From Pseudobdellovibrionaceae bacterium (GTDB lineage: Bacteria; Bdellovibrionota; Bdellovibrionia; Bdellovibrionales; UBA1609), in the NCBI GenBank assembly GCA_020635075.1, contig JACKAM010000004.1, positions 310,001 through 374,000 of the forward strand: a stretch of DNA of 64,000 nt. The letters run 5' to 3'. Positions 51,187 through 60,533 of the stretch are shown piece by piece (positions within the stretch are counted from its first letter, which is position 1; every line of letters starts with the position of its first letter). Both the position numbers and the translations under genes were made by a program. Below the pieces are notes generated by a model. It saw only the letters and a list, made by a program, of their open reading frames with translations. It did no database searches and was not told the DNA's origin.

Positions 51187-51683
51187 GGTGCCTGAAACCC
51201 CCGGACAAAAGAATCAAACTCCTTCTGATTTGTCCCAAAGTGAGAGTCCAGACCCACGTAGGTAAGAACATATATGCATTTGTTCTTCCTCAGGATAACG
51301 AGCTTAATCTGGCTGGGAATTCCATCCACCTCCCCCTTCACTTCAGTGAAAAGGGCTTGGCGTCCATTGAAACGCTTGTACTCGGAGAGCAATACCTCTT
51401 GTTTTTGGATGCCTTGTAGGATTCCTTTTTGAATACTGTTTAGTGAAGGGTCATTTTTGGGATCGCAATCAGACAAATAGGAAATGCTGTTGCCGTTCTT
51501 GGGATTCTTCCAGGCGGCATCCAAGTGGTCTGGAGAAAAGGAAGCAAAGTCCCCGCCGGGCGCGGAATAGCGCACACCATCGGCCTTTTTGACTTCAGGA
51601 TTAGCAAGCCGGACGGACACGCAAGAAACACTGAAAACCAGTGGAATTGCGAGCCAGAGGAGAACTCGTGACGCAGTATTCAT
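51183..51683 (-). CDS. Small lipoprotein heading the Mla-type operon
   Basis: A 166-residue protein. The signal peptide ends in VFSVSC, giving an acylated Cys at about residue 21. The mature part is an alpha/beta domain with two further Cys and no catalytic motif. As the first gene before mlaE, mlaF and mlaD and coupled to mlaE by a 4-bp overlap, it could be an outer-membrane partner of the lipid pathway, but it is not an MlaA homologue that I recognise. Confidence 0.75.
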   Translation of the reverse strand: MNTASRVLLWLAIPLVFSVSCVSVRLANPEVKKADGVRYSAPGGDFASFSPDHLDAAWKNPKNGNSISYLSDCDPKNDPSLNSIQKGILQGIQKQEVLLSEYKRFNGRQALFTEVKGEVDGIPSQIKLVILRKNKCIYVLTYVGLDSHFGTNQKEFDSFVRGFQAP

Positions 51684-51890
51684 GAAGCTGTATTCACCAC
51701 CTGTGTTGTCAGTCTATTTATCGGAAAAGACTGGGTTTGCCCTAAAGCGAAAGAGAAAAATGGAGCTTTAGTCTGGGCGGGGGTGCGCACGGACTTTCGA
51801 AGAGTGTCATTGCTTTGTCGTAGTGACAGAATTCCTGCTGGCCCGGACCCGTCTTACTGAGGTCAGAAGGCATTTCTTTCCTATTCCAGC

Positions 51891-51908
51891 TTGGCATCCA
51901 TCCTGCTT
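51891..51908 (+). promoter_or_regulatory. Sigma-54 promoter of the flagellar operon
   Basis: TTGGCATCCATCCTGCTT carries GG at 51893-51894 and GC at 51905-51906 with exactly ten bases between, matching TGGCAC-N5-TTGC at the invariant and most other positions. Transcription would start near 51918, about 30 bases before the first gene. Confidence 0.75.
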
Positions 51909-51948
51909 TATATCTTGTTAGGCAAAAACCAGACATGAGGTCGAGGTT

Positions 51949-54837
51949 GTGAGAATTCAGGAAGAATTCAGCAAAGGGTTGAAAATTCAACCTCTTAAGC
52001 AGATGTCAAAGTTGAGTTTTTTCAGCTTAGGATGTCGCATCCTTGACGTGACCTTCTTTCGTCTTGTCTGTGCCTGGATGATGATCTTGATTTCCGGGCA
52101 AATGGCCAGTGCCGCCGATGTCAGCGGCCACGTCTCTCGCGTCGGTGATGCGACTCACGTCGAGTTTCGTGGGAAAGATCAATGGAATTATGAACTCGAG
52201 AAGTCGGGGAAACAAAAAGTTCGCCTCGTAGTTCCTCCATTTGATGTTCCGACCGAAGCGGTGATGAAAACCTGGTCAGATGCACTGGTCAGCGGAATTT
52301 CCGTCGACAAAAATGGTAAGGACGGCAAATACATCATTACTTTTGATCTTGCCAGTGACAAGGTGGAGAGCTTTGACTACCTCACGGACGAGCCCTCCCG
52401 ACTGATTGTCGACTTTTATTTGCCGGAGGTCCCCAAACAAAATAAGCCGGAAGAAAGCAAGACGGCGGTTAAAAAGGGCAAGGCAGCGAAGGGTAAAAGG
52501 GTTGCCAAAAAAGGCAAGATTTCCAAAGACCGTGGTGATCAGGATTACACAAAACGAAACGCCGATCGTGACCCGGCCGGAAGCGAGCTATTGGGTGTGG
52601 ATGATTCTTTGAAAGGATCACGAGTTGCCGGGATCGCAGGTCTGACAGGCGTTTTCGACGGAAATGATCCTAGATACTCACGGTTTATTGTTAAGGACCA
52701 TGAGATTAAAGAAGAAGCGATCATCGCCAGCAAACAAAATATCTACATACGCTTTCCTATGCTCAGTATGTCAGCCAGTGAACTTTCGACATTGGTCGAG
52801 AATTCTCCTGAATATGCCATTCGGCCAAACGATGAAGAGGAAAACAAACGGGCTCGTTTTCTTCTCACCCTGTTTATGAAAAACCGTCCGGCCGCATTTT
52901 TGAAAACCTACGACTTCTTTGTGCGTCAGTATCCGGATTCCATCTACGATGAGATCGTTCGCAACTTGTCGGCAGAAACTCACTATCGCCTCTATACCGA
53001 AACAGGAGAGGCCTTGCACTATGCCAGGGCTAAGTCTGAATATGAGTATTTGCTGGCCAAGTATCCAGACTCACCATTGGCTGAAAGAACAGAGTTGTTT
53101 TTGGGTTATATGGACTTGGAGCGTAAGGATGGTGTGGGTGCTTTGCAGGTCTTCCAGAGGTTTCTTGAGACCAAGCCCAATTCAACGGAAAGGGACAAAG
53201 CACAAAGAGCACTTGGCGCAGCATACCTGATGCTCAAGAAGTTCGCTGATGCGACCAAGGCTTACAAGGAACTGGAAAAGTCAGCCAAGGACAAAAGCAT
53301 GAGCAAAGAGGCCACCTATCGATTGGGTGACGTGGCCTTTAGTCGGCGTGATTATCCCGAGGCTATTAAACTCTATCAAGAAGCTCTCAAAACCCATCCC
53401 GAATCCGAGTCTCAGTTCCCCAACGCTCACTATAATATGGCAGAGTCTTTCTTTTGGACAGGTGATTATCCAAAGAGCCTTGAACACTATTTGGCCTACC
53501 TGCGCTTGTTTCCATCCCATGACCACGGAGGGTATGCCATCACTCGTATTGGCGAATTAATGGAAATTATGGGTGTGGATCAAGGTCGTGTCATGGGCGC
53601 ATTTCTTGAGAGCTACTTCCGTTTTCGCGAAAATCCGGGCGCCGGAGTGGCTCGGGTCAGAATGCTTAGTCAGCGCATGAAGGGCATGAAGGAAAATGAG
53701 CTGGAGAGATCAGTTAAAGAAATGCGGGAAATTGGCGACAAATCTGAACTTCCCAGAATGGGTGAATTCGTTAATCTAATGATTGCTGATGGCTACCATC
53801 GTCGAGGGGAGTATAAAAAGGCCCTGGATTTCCTGGTGAGCTACTACCAGCAGAATCCCACTTCTTCCAATCTCGATTTCTTCCATCGTAGAATCTTGCG
53901 TAACATCACTGATGATCTCGGTGGCATGATTGCCCGTAACGACTATATGGATGTCCTTGGTACGTTCTCCAAACACTCAGCCACCTGGCTCAAGAATCCA
54001 GATCGCCTAGATGTTCCTTACTTCCTGGGCCAAGCCTATGAGAGGGCTGGGGTGTTTAAAGAGGCGGGAAAGATATACGGAAGTCTTTTGGCAAGCTTGG
54101 ATAAAATTAAGGGAACCTCGGAGGAGAGGGAGCGAAGGGTCAATGAGCACCTCCCGACGATGGATGAACTCTATCTCCGGCTGTCTTCTGTCGCTTTGAA
54201 AGGGCGACAAACCACTGAGGCCAGCCAACATCTACAAAGGATTGAAAAGCCCGACCAATTGAAGCCCGAGAATCAGGTCGAGTGGGTGGAAAATATGGCC
54301 CATGTAGCCGAGGAGCGGGGCAAGACTAAGGAAGCCGTTAAGCACCTACTTTCACTTACTGACAGTTGGAAAGATAAGCCTGAGCTTCTACCGCCAATTT
54401 ATTTACGTCTCGCTGAAATGCAAATTAAGGGCGGTCAGTTAGACGATGCGGAAAGCTCCCTCGGATTGATTAAGAAAATGCAGGCCAACAAGGTGAGTGT
54501 TGATGAGGATGTTTGGGCAAAGGCCTTAGAAAGAAGAGGGGATGTACTCCTTCACCAGGGAAAGTCCGTGGCGGCAGTCGAGGCCTATTTGGAGATGTTG
54601 GACGAGTTTGAGGACAAGCGCCCACTGGCCTATGTTCGTTACAAGGTTGGCTCCATCCTCTACGAAAAGGGTGACCTAAAGGGTGCCGAGAAGATTTGGG
54701 CATCACTCAGTGGTGATAATGGCCAAATGTATCGCAAGCTTGCTGACGAGCGTTTAACACAGGCCCAGTGGCAAGACGATTACAAAAAGTATATTAACCG
54801 AATTCCCGCGATGTCGGGTGTGAAGAAGGGGAGATGA
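51949..54837 (+). CDS. Large exported TPR protein at the head of the flagellar operon
   Basis: A 962-residue protein. A long N terminus carries a hydrophobic segment (residues about 35-58, ending ASA) that may be a signal peptide; residues 60-165 resemble a beta-rich AMIN-type domain (HVSRVGDATHVEF, PSRLIVDFYLPEV). A Lys-rich linker follows (about 170-200), then roughly 600 residues of TPR-type helical repeats (YRLGDVAFSRRDYPEAIKLY and others). It has the GTG start with a weak GAGG site. It is separated by no bases from the next gene. Similar proteins are known at this position in Bdellovibrio-type flagellar operons as far as I recall. Role may be periplasmic scaffolding. Confidence 0.8.
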   Translation: MRIQEEFSKGLKIQPLKQMSKLSFFSLGCRILDVTFFRLVCAWMMILISGQMASAADVSGHVSRVGDATHVEFRGKDQWNYELEKSGKQKVRLVVPPFDVPTEAVMKTWSDALVSGISVDKNGKDGKYIITFDLASDKVESFDYLTDEPSRLIVDFYLPEVPKQNKPEESKTAVKKGKAAKGKRVAKKGKISKDRGDQDYTKRNADRDPAGSELLGVDDSLKGSRVAGIAGLTGVFDGNDPRYSRFIVKDHEIKEEAIIASKQNIYIRFPMLSMSASELSTLVENSPEYAIRPNDEEENKRARFLLTLFMKNRPAAFLKTYDFFVRQYPDSIYDEIVRNLSAETHYRLYTETGEALHYARAKSEYEYLLAKYPDSPLAERTELFLGYMDLERKDGVGALQVFQRFLETKPNSTERDKAQRALGAAYLMLKKFADATKAYKELEKSAKDKSMSKEATYRLGDVAFSRRDYPEAIKLYQEALKTHPESESQFPNAHYNMAESFFWTGDYPKSLEHYLAYLRLFPSHDHGGYAITRIGELMEIMGVDQGRVMGAFLESYFRFRENPGAGVARVRMLSQRMKGMKENELERSVKEMREIGDKSELPRMGEFVNLMIADGYHRRGEYKKALDFLVSYYQQNPTSSNLDFFHRRILRNITDDLGGMIARNDYMDVLGTFSKHSATWLKNPDRLDVPYFLGQAYERAGVFKEAGKIYGSLLASLDKIKGTSEERERRVNEHLPTMDELYLRLSSVALKGRQTTEASQHLQRIEKPDQLKPENQVEWVENMAHVAEERGKTKEAVKHLLSLTDSWKDKPELLPPIYLRLAEMQIKGGQLDDAESSLGLIKKMQANKVSVDEDVWAKALERRGDVLLHQGKSVAAVEAYLEMLDEFEDKRPLAYVRYKVGSILYEKGDLKGAEKIWASLSGDNGQMYRKLADERLTQAQWQDDYKKYINRIPAMSGVKKGR

Positions 54838-55800
54838 ATGGCTGAAAGAGATTTCAGTATCATCCAAACGGCTGATCCAAGAATGAAAAATGTGTTGGCG
54901 ATTGCCGAAAATATCGCCGCCAGCAGAGCTGCCGTACTGATTCAGGGTGAAAGTGGCACGGGCAAGGAGCTGCTGGCGCGGTACATTCATGCTCGGAGCC
55001 CTAGAGCTTCACAGAGGTTCGTTGCCATCAATTGCGCAGCAGTTCCTGATAACTTGTTAGAGAGCGAGCTTTTTGGATACGAAAAAGGCGCCTTTACGGG
55101 TGCAGATGTTCGTCGCGCAGGGCGGTTTGAGATTGCAAATAATAGTACCTTTCTGCTCGATGAAATCAGTGAAATGCCCATACTACTCCAGGCAAAGTTG
55201 CTGAGGGTTATCCAGGAGGGCGAGGTTGAAAGGCTGGGCGGCAGTGGCCCGATCAAAGTCAATGTCAGAATTGTTGCTACCTCGAATCGGGATCTCAAGC
55301 AGCTGGTCGAAGACGGGCGATTTCGAGAGGACCTGTTTTACCGCCTGAATGTGATACCTCTTCAGGTTCCACCTCTGCGCTCCCGTCCTCTGGACATCGA
55401 GATGTTGGCCCAGATGTTTATGGAGATTTCTTGTCAGGAAAACGGCCTAGGTCGCAAAAGTTTGTCTGCTGAGGCGCTGGATAAACTCAAATCCTGGAAG
55501 TGGCCTGGAAACGTCAGGGAACTTCAGAATGTGATTGAGCGCAGTGTTCTGCTGTGTGCAGACCCATCCATCCCCCGCGATGGAGTTTTAATCAACGGCT
55601 ACGAGGAAATGGTGGATGAAAACCGCTTGCGCCCAGGTATGACTGTTTCCGAGGCTGAAAAACTACTTATTTTAAAAACCCTAGAACACACGGGGCAGAA
55701 TCGAACCCACGCGGCCGAAATGCTGGGAATTAGTATTCGGACCTTGCGTAACAAGATTAATGAGTACAAAGAGGTGATTGCTCATGAGCGATCTGTTTGA
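54838..55800 (+). CDS. Sigma-54-dependent activator without receiver domain (FlrC/FleR-like)
   Basis: A 320-residue protein made of only the AAA+ domain and a Fis-type helix-turn-helix. Walker A is GESGTGKE (near 39), the sigma-54 loop GAFTGA is intact (near 83), Walker B is FLLDEISEM, and the arginine-rich DGRFREDLFYRLNV and WKWPGNVRELQNV follow. The C-terminal HTH is GQNRTHAAEMLGISIRTLRNKI. The N-terminal receiver or PAS domain is missing, so it is either constitutive or controlled by a partner. It sits directly before flgB, where FlrC/FleR-type regulators are often found, and its end overlaps flgB by 17 bp. Confidence 0.9.
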   Translation: MAERDFSIIQTADPRMKNVLAIAENIAASRAAVLIQGESGTGKELLARYIHARSPRASQRFVAINCAAVPDNLLESELFGYEKGAFTGADVRRAGRFEIANNSTFLLDEISEMPILLQAKLLRVIQEGEVERLGGSGPIKVNVRIVATSNRDLKQLVEDGRFREDLFYRLNVIPLQVPPLRSRPLDIEMLAQMFMEISCQENGLGRKSLSAEALDKLKSWKWPGNVRELQNVIERSVLLCADPSIPRDGVLINGYEEMVDENRLRPGMTVSEAEKLLILKTLEHTGQNRTHAAEMLGISIRTLRNKINEYKEVIAHERSV

Positions 55801-56197
55801 CAAAACAACGGATGCTCTTGGTGCATCCATCAATTTACGTCTTCTCAGGCAGTCGATTACTTCCTCGAATATCGCCAATGCCGAAACGCCGGGCTATAAG
55901 GCCAAAAAGGTTGATTTTGAGGAGGCCCTATCCCGGGCAATTGACGTCGAAGGACTGCGGCAAATGAACTCATCCTCAGGTGAGCACTTTGCCACGGGGC
56001 CAGGTTCGATCTCGCGGGTGAGAGCCGACGTCTACGACAATCCGGACATCAATGTGACCAACGATGGCAACACGGTGGATATGGAGAAGGAAATGGCGAC
56101 CTTGGCCGAGAACAGCATTCTCTACAAGGCGGCCTTGCAATTAATTAACAAGAAGATGGCAGCGCTCAAATATGCTGCAACAGAAGGGTCTAGGTAA
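55784..56197 (+). CDS. flgB: Flagellar basal body rod protein FlgB
   Basis: A 137-residue proximal rod protein from the ATG at 55784 (MSDLFDKTTDAL), nine bases after GAGG; the frame is open to a TTG at 55778. The conserved N-terminal pattern LRLLRQSITSSNIANAETPGYKAKKVDFEEAL and the C-terminal VDMEKEMATLAENSILYKAALQLI are typical. It overlaps the regulator gene by 17 bp and flgC by 1 bp. Confidence 0.95.
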   Translation: MSDLFDKTTDALGASINLRLLRQSITSSNIANAETPGYKAKKVDFEEALSRAIDVEGLRQMNSSSGEHFATGPGSISRVRADVYDNPDINVTNDGNTVDMEKEMATLAENSILYKAALQLINKKMAALKYAATEGSR

Positions 56198-56634
56198 TGG
56201 ATTTTTCTAAATCAATGAACGTTTCCGCCAGTGGTCTTTCAGCACAAAGAATGAGGATGAACACCATTTCATCCAACATTGCCAACATCAACACCACCCG
56301 GACTCCTGAGGGAGGTCCCTATCGGCGCAAGGACGTGGTTTTTGAGGCGATCCCAGATGCTCGTAATTTCGGGGAAATTGTCACCAGTCAGCCAGATAGA
56401 AACCTGCAAAGGGTTCAAGTAACGGACGTTGCTGTAGATCGAAAAGCTCCTCTACTAAAGTATGAGCCCGATCACCCGGATGCAGATCAGAACGGTTATG
56501 TGGCCTACCCCAATATCAATTTGATGGAGGAGATGGCCAATATGATTCAGGCCACCCGGTCTTACGAGGCTAACGTCTCGGCCATGCAGGCAACAAAGGA
56601 CATGGCCTTGAGTGCTTTGGAAATCGGTAGGTAA
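56197..56634 (+). CDS. flgC: Flagellar basal body rod protein FlgC
   Basis: A 145-residue rod protein. Signatures are the N-terminal SASGLSAQRMRMNTISSNIANINTTRTPEGGPYRRKD and the C-terminal MIQATRSYEANVSAMQATKDMALSALEIGR. Length is normal for FlgC. It starts within the flgB stop codon and is followed by a 61-bp gap before fliE. Confidence 0.96.
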   Translation: MDFSKSMNVSASGLSAQRMRMNTISSNIANINTTRTPEGGPYRRKDVVFEAIPDARNFGEIVTSQPDRNLQRVQVTDVAVDRKAPLLKYEPDHPDADQNGYVAYPNINLMEEMANMIQATRSYEANVSAMQATKDMALSALEIGR

Positions 56635-56695
56635 TGATACGAATAGTTGAGGTATGGGAATTTATTTTTTGGTAAACTAAACGAGGGGCTAAACC

Positions 56696-57031
56696 ATGGA
56701 TGGTTTGACGATCAGCAATGCTGAGGGCCTGTTGGAAACAGGTAAAACCCTTAGTGAACAAAGAACCTCACGAATCAACAAAGATGCGGGAATTCCTGCT
56801 GCATCTGCGGAGAAATCGTTCGCCGACACCTTGAAAGATGCTGTTCAGAACGTCAACGAACTCCAGCAGACCGCTGATGTGGCCATGCAAAAACTCGCCA
56901 CTGGTGAATCTAAGAATATTCCAGAAGTCATGATTGCCACAGAGAAAGCGGACATTGCATTGAAATTAATGGTCCAGGTGAGAAACAAGATTATCGACGC
57001 TTATCACGAAGTGATGAAGATGCAGGTTTGA
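56696..57031 (+). CDS. fliE: Flagellar hook-basal body complex protein FliE
   Basis: A 111-residue protein linking the MS ring to the rod. The C terminus IATEKADIALKLMVQVRNKIIDAYHEVMKMQV is the diagnostic FliE end (KADIALKLMVQVRNK, then a helix ending MQV). The ATG at 56696 has a GAGGGG site. It sits between flgC and fliF, as in most flagellar operons. Confidence 0.95.
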   Translation: MDGLTISNAEGLLETGKTLSEQRTSRINKDAGIPAASAEKSFADTLKDAVQNVNELQQTADVAMQKLATGESKNIPEVMIATEKADIALKLMVQVRNKIIDAYHEVMKMQV

Positions 57032-57050
57032 TGGTTTGAGGGGGTAAGTT

Positions 57051-58700
57051 TTGCAGAAGTTGTTCGGACAAATTGTCATACAGTTCAAGGACTTCTATAA
57101 GAGTCTGACGCCCGTCAAGCGGATGTCGCTCCTGGGTGCAACAGCTGTTGTCATTGTATCTACGGTGATTGTGTCACTTATGGTTACAGGTACCAATCAT
57201 GTACCCCTCTTCCATAACGTGCCGCCAGATCAGCTGGCCGTGGTTCTTGAGAAGTTACAGAAAAACAATATTCCTTTTCAGCTCGATAAGGGCGGTACGA
57301 CTGTTCTCGTCCCTTCCGATCTACTTCATTCCACCCAAATGGTGGTAATGACAGAGGTCGGGTCTTCTGAAGTGGGCCAAGTGGGACTGGAGCTATTCGA
57401 CAAACAGGACTTTGGCGTAACCTCTTATGCCCAGAGAATCAACTATCAAAGGGCTCTGCAGGGCGAGTTGATGAGAGCAATCAACACCCTATCGGCCGTC
57501 AAGCAGTCGAAGGTCATTTTGGCCATACCGCCGAAGAAGACCTTTCTCGAAGAGAGCGGGCAGCCGACGGCCTCTGTTGTCGTCGACCTCCATCCGGGAA
57601 AGAGCCTTTCCCCTGATCAAGTTAAGGGAATTACCAATCTGATTTCCAGCGCGGTTGAAAACCTGGATCCAGAAAGAGTCACTGTGGTCGACTCAAGGGG
57701 TAAGTCCCTAAGTCGGCAATACACCACAGAGGCGGGTGCTTCGTCTGAACTTCTTGATCTAAAGCGAAAGATCGAAGAGGGCTTGGAGCAGAGAGTGGAA
57801 TCCATCCTCTCTAAAGTGGTTGGCTCGGGTAAGGTTGTGGCCAAGATCGACGCCGCCCTTAATATGAAACACATGAATATGATCGAAGAAAAGGTCGATC
57901 CGGATATGACCGCTGTCAGTAGTTCGGCAACTGAAGAAGAACTTCTTGACGGTGCCAGAACAAATCCAACTGGCATCCCAGGCTCGCGAGCCAATCTCCC
58001 AGGAGCTGATGATACAGGACAGGTGGGTTTTCGCCAGAATGTGCGTAAGGAACTGAAGACCACCAATTTTGCTGTACCTAAGACAACAAGGAATATTAAA
58101 GAGGCTGCTGGCAATGTGGAGAGGATTAGTGTTGCGGTCCTGGTTGATGGTCTGACCGTCCAACAAAAGGGCGAAGATGGCAAACTTGAGACAAAGTATG
58201 TTCCTCGTTCGGCCGAGGACCTGGCCAAATATGAGACGATAGTAAAAAATGCCATTGGTTTTAGCGCAAGTCGTGGGGACAGTGTTAAAATTGAGAATAT
58301 TCAGTTCCAGGTAGAGGACTTCACGGAGTCCGAAAGGCTGCTGACGAATCTGGAGAGGAAGAAGCTTCTTCATTCCTTGTTTAAGTGGTCGATTCTAAGC
58401 TTGAGCTTGGCCCTTTTCTTCTTCATCGTTGTCAGACCCTTTATGAGGTGGATCACTGATTCCTTCCAGGACACGGTGGAGGACATGTTGCCACGTACTA
58501 TCGAAGAGTTGGAAGAACTGCAATCGGTCGACAATACCTTACCAGGTATGTCCGGTGCTCTTCCGGTACTTGAGGAGTCCATAGATCCGAACAAAGCCGA
58601 GAGTGAGCTCCTCCGCGAGCGGATTATGGCGATCATGGAAGGGGATGAAGAAAAGTCAGCTGGGGCCTTTAGTCTATGGTTGTCGCGGAGGGATTCGTAA
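57051..58700 (+). CDS. fliF: Flagellar MS-ring protein FliF
   Basis: A 549-residue inner-membrane ring protein with two membrane segments (residues about 25-47 and 440-462), ring-building motif domains between them (GLELFDKQDFGVTSYAQRINYQRALQGEL) and the C-terminal cytoplasmic tail that binds FliG. The start is TTG at 57051, seven bases after GAGGGGG. Length matches the family. The operon order fliE-fliF-fliG is standard. Confidence 0.97.
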   Translation: MQKLFGQIVIQFKDFYKSLTPVKRMSLLGATAVVIVSTVIVSLMVTGTNHVPLFHNVPPDQLAVVLEKLQKNNIPFQLDKGGTTVLVPSDLLHSTQMVVMTEVGSSEVGQVGLELFDKQDFGVTSYAQRINYQRALQGELMRAINTLSAVKQSKVILAIPPKKTFLEESGQPTASVVVDLHPGKSLSPDQVKGITNLISSAVENLDPERVTVVDSRGKSLSRQYTTEAGASSELLDLKRKIEEGLEQRVESILSKVVGSGKVVAKIDAALNMKHMNMIEEKVDPDMTAVSSSATEEELLDGARTNPTGIPGSRANLPGADDTGQVGFRQNVRKELKTTNFAVPKTTRNIKEAAGNVERISVAVLVDGLTVQQKGEDGKLETKYVPRSAEDLAKYETIVKNAIGFSASRGDSVKIENIQFQVEDFTESERLLTNLERKKLLHSLFKWSILSLSLALFFFIVVRPFMRWITDSFQDTVEDMLPRTIEELEELQSVDNTLPGMSGALPVLEESIDPNKAESELLRERIMAIMEGDEEKSAGAFSLWLSRRDS

Positions 58701-59738
58701 ATGGTTCGCTTGATCAAAATTGATGATATTCGGTATGACAGCTTAAGAGGCTTTGAAAAGGCAGCCATTCTGCTGAACTACCTTGGTCCGACGGCAGCCA
58801 AATTGCTCTTTAAGCATATTGACGATGGCGACATCCGAAAGCTCCTAGGGACAATGCAGAAATACCGCATTGTCCCGGTGGAGATCACCAAGCGTGTGCT
58901 TGAGGATTTCTATGAAATGGTCAGTGAGTCAGAGGAGTATATCTTTTCAGAGGCCACAACTAATAAGGAAACAGTTATCGATGCCGTGGGAGAGGAGAGA
59001 GCTCGCGGCATCTTGGGTCACTTAAATGTGAATTCCCCGGCTCAGCGGCAACTTGAGAGCTTGGAGATGGTCGATGCAAAATCTCTCTCAAACTTCCTGC
59101 TTAATGAACACCCCCAGACGATAGCGGTGATTCTGGCTCACTTGGAACCTGAGAAAAAAGGTGAGGTGCTCAAGCGGCTGCCTGAAACCCTTCAGTCAGA
59201 AGTGGTTCTTCGTTTGGCCAACCTAGATCATGTGGCTCCAGAACTGATTGCCGAGGTGGATCGTGTGCTCAAGCAAGAGTTGTCGACCATGGGTACGGTG
59301 GAGCAAGCGGCCCTTGGTGGTGTCCAGCCGGTGGCAGAAATGCTGAACGTCATGGACAAGAATACTGAGACGGCAATCATGTCGCGGATCGAGGAAAAGG
59401 ATCCCATCTTGGCCGAAGAAATTCGCAAGTTGATGTTCGTCTTTGAAGACATCGTCAAAATCGATGATCGTGGTATCCAGACCCTTCTCAAAGAAGTTCC
59501 CAACGACAAACTTTTGCTGGCCCTCAAAACGGCGAACGAAGAAATTCGCGGCAAGATTTTCAAGAATATCTCCCAGCGTGCAGCCAACCTGCTCAAAGAG
59601 GACCTGTCCAACATGGGCCCCTCTCGATTGTCAGATGTGGAGTCCGCTCAGGTGGAAATTGTCAATGTGGCAAGAAGACTGGAAACAGAGGGCAAGATCC
59701 TTATCGCTCGTGGAGGTTCCGAGGATGCTCTTGTTTAA
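58701..59738 (+). CDS. fliG: Flagellar motor switch protein FliG
   Basis: A 345-residue switch protein. The middle domain has LLNEHPQTIAVILAHLEPEKKGEVLKRLPE (the EHPQTxA signature) and the C-terminal torque-generating domain has FEDIVKIDDRGIQTLLKEV, where charged residues contact the stator. The N-terminal FRGFEKAAILLNYLG-like segment binds FliF. It starts on the base after the fliF stop. Confidence 0.97.
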   Translation: MVRLIKIDDIRYDSLRGFEKAAILLNYLGPTAAKLLFKHIDDGDIRKLLGTMQKYRIVPVEITKRVLEDFYEMVSESEEYIFSEATTNKETVIDAVGEERARGILGHLNVNSPAQRQLESLEMVDAKSLSNFLLNEHPQTIAVILAHLEPEKKGEVLKRLPETLQSEVVLRLANLDHVAPELIAEVDRVLKQELSTMGTVEQAALGGVQPVAEMLNVMDKNTETAIMSRIEEKDPILAEEIRKLMFVFEDIVKIDDRGIQTLLKEVPNDKLLLALKTANEEIRGKIFKNISQRAANLLKEDLSNMGPSRLSDVESAQVEIVNVARRLETEGKILIARGGSEDALV

Positions 59739-59756
59739 TAGCCTTTTGGCGGTTGT

Positions 59757-60533
59757 ATGAAGAAGTGCAGTAACATCGTCAAAAGCGAAAAATCTGGAGA
59801 TATCGTTTTCGATTACAACCCGAAGAGCTTTCCAATTGTCATTACCCAGCAGGCCAACGATTTTCTTTCCTCCCAAGGAAAGGGGTCTACCGATTTCGTT
59901 ATTTCTGATCTGGTAGCCGCTCAGACTGGGATCGCGGATCAGCAGAGAAAGGGTGTTGAAGATAAGATCGAGGAAATCGCCCTGCAAAGGATGCAGGAGA
60001 TTGAGGAGAAGGCCTACAAGGAAGCCTATGATTTGGGATTGATAGAAGGAAGTGAAAAGGCATTTGCCGAAAAGAAGGAAGAGCTAGAGGGCCGCCTCAA
60101 CCAACTGGACCAGCTGCTTAAGATGTTTGATGAGATCAAGAAAACCTTAATGGCGGACAACGAGCGTCAGCTCATGGAGCTGGTCGTGCAGGTTGCCGGC
60201 CGTATCGCCCTACAGAAGATAGAAGAGGATCCGTCCAGCATTTTGAAGACCATGGATTTGGTCCTTGACGATATCCACAAGGACGAGAGCGTCACCATCT
60301 ACCTTTCCAAGCAGGACCGAGACTTTCTGGAAGATCTGAGAGCTAAAGGCGGAAAGAAGGCTGAAGAGCTCCGTCATGTTAAGCTCGAAGCCGTAGACCA
60401 CATTCAGTCCGGCGGCTGTCAGGTTGAGACTAACTACGGAGTCATCGATGCCACGCTTGAACAAAGGATTGAACGGGTCTTGTCGGCCCTGAGGGAAAAA
60501 ATGCCCAGAATCAAGAACACACCGAGTGAATAA
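59757..60533 (+). CDS. fliH: Flagellar assembly protein FliH
   Basis: A 258-residue regulator of the FliI export ATPase. It shows the expected layout: a variable N terminus, an extended helical region (residues about 60-130, with EAYDLGLIEGSEKAFAEKKEELEG) and a C-terminal domain with GGCQVETNYGVIDATLEQRIERVL, a FliH/HrpE signature. It ends overlapping fliI by one base (TAATG). Confidence 0.93.
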   Translation: MKKCSNIVKSEKSGDIVFDYNPKSFPIVITQQANDFLSSQGKGSTDFVISDLVAAQTGIADQQRKGVEDKIEEIALQRMQEIEEKAYKEAYDLGLIEGSEKAFAEKKEELEGRLNQLDQLLKMFDEIKKTLMADNERQLMELVVQVAGRIALQKIEEDPSSILKTMDLVLDDIHKDESVTIYLSKQDRDFLEDLRAKGGKKAEELRHVKLEAVDHIQSGGCQVETNYGVIDATLEQRIERVLSALREKMPRIKNTPSE

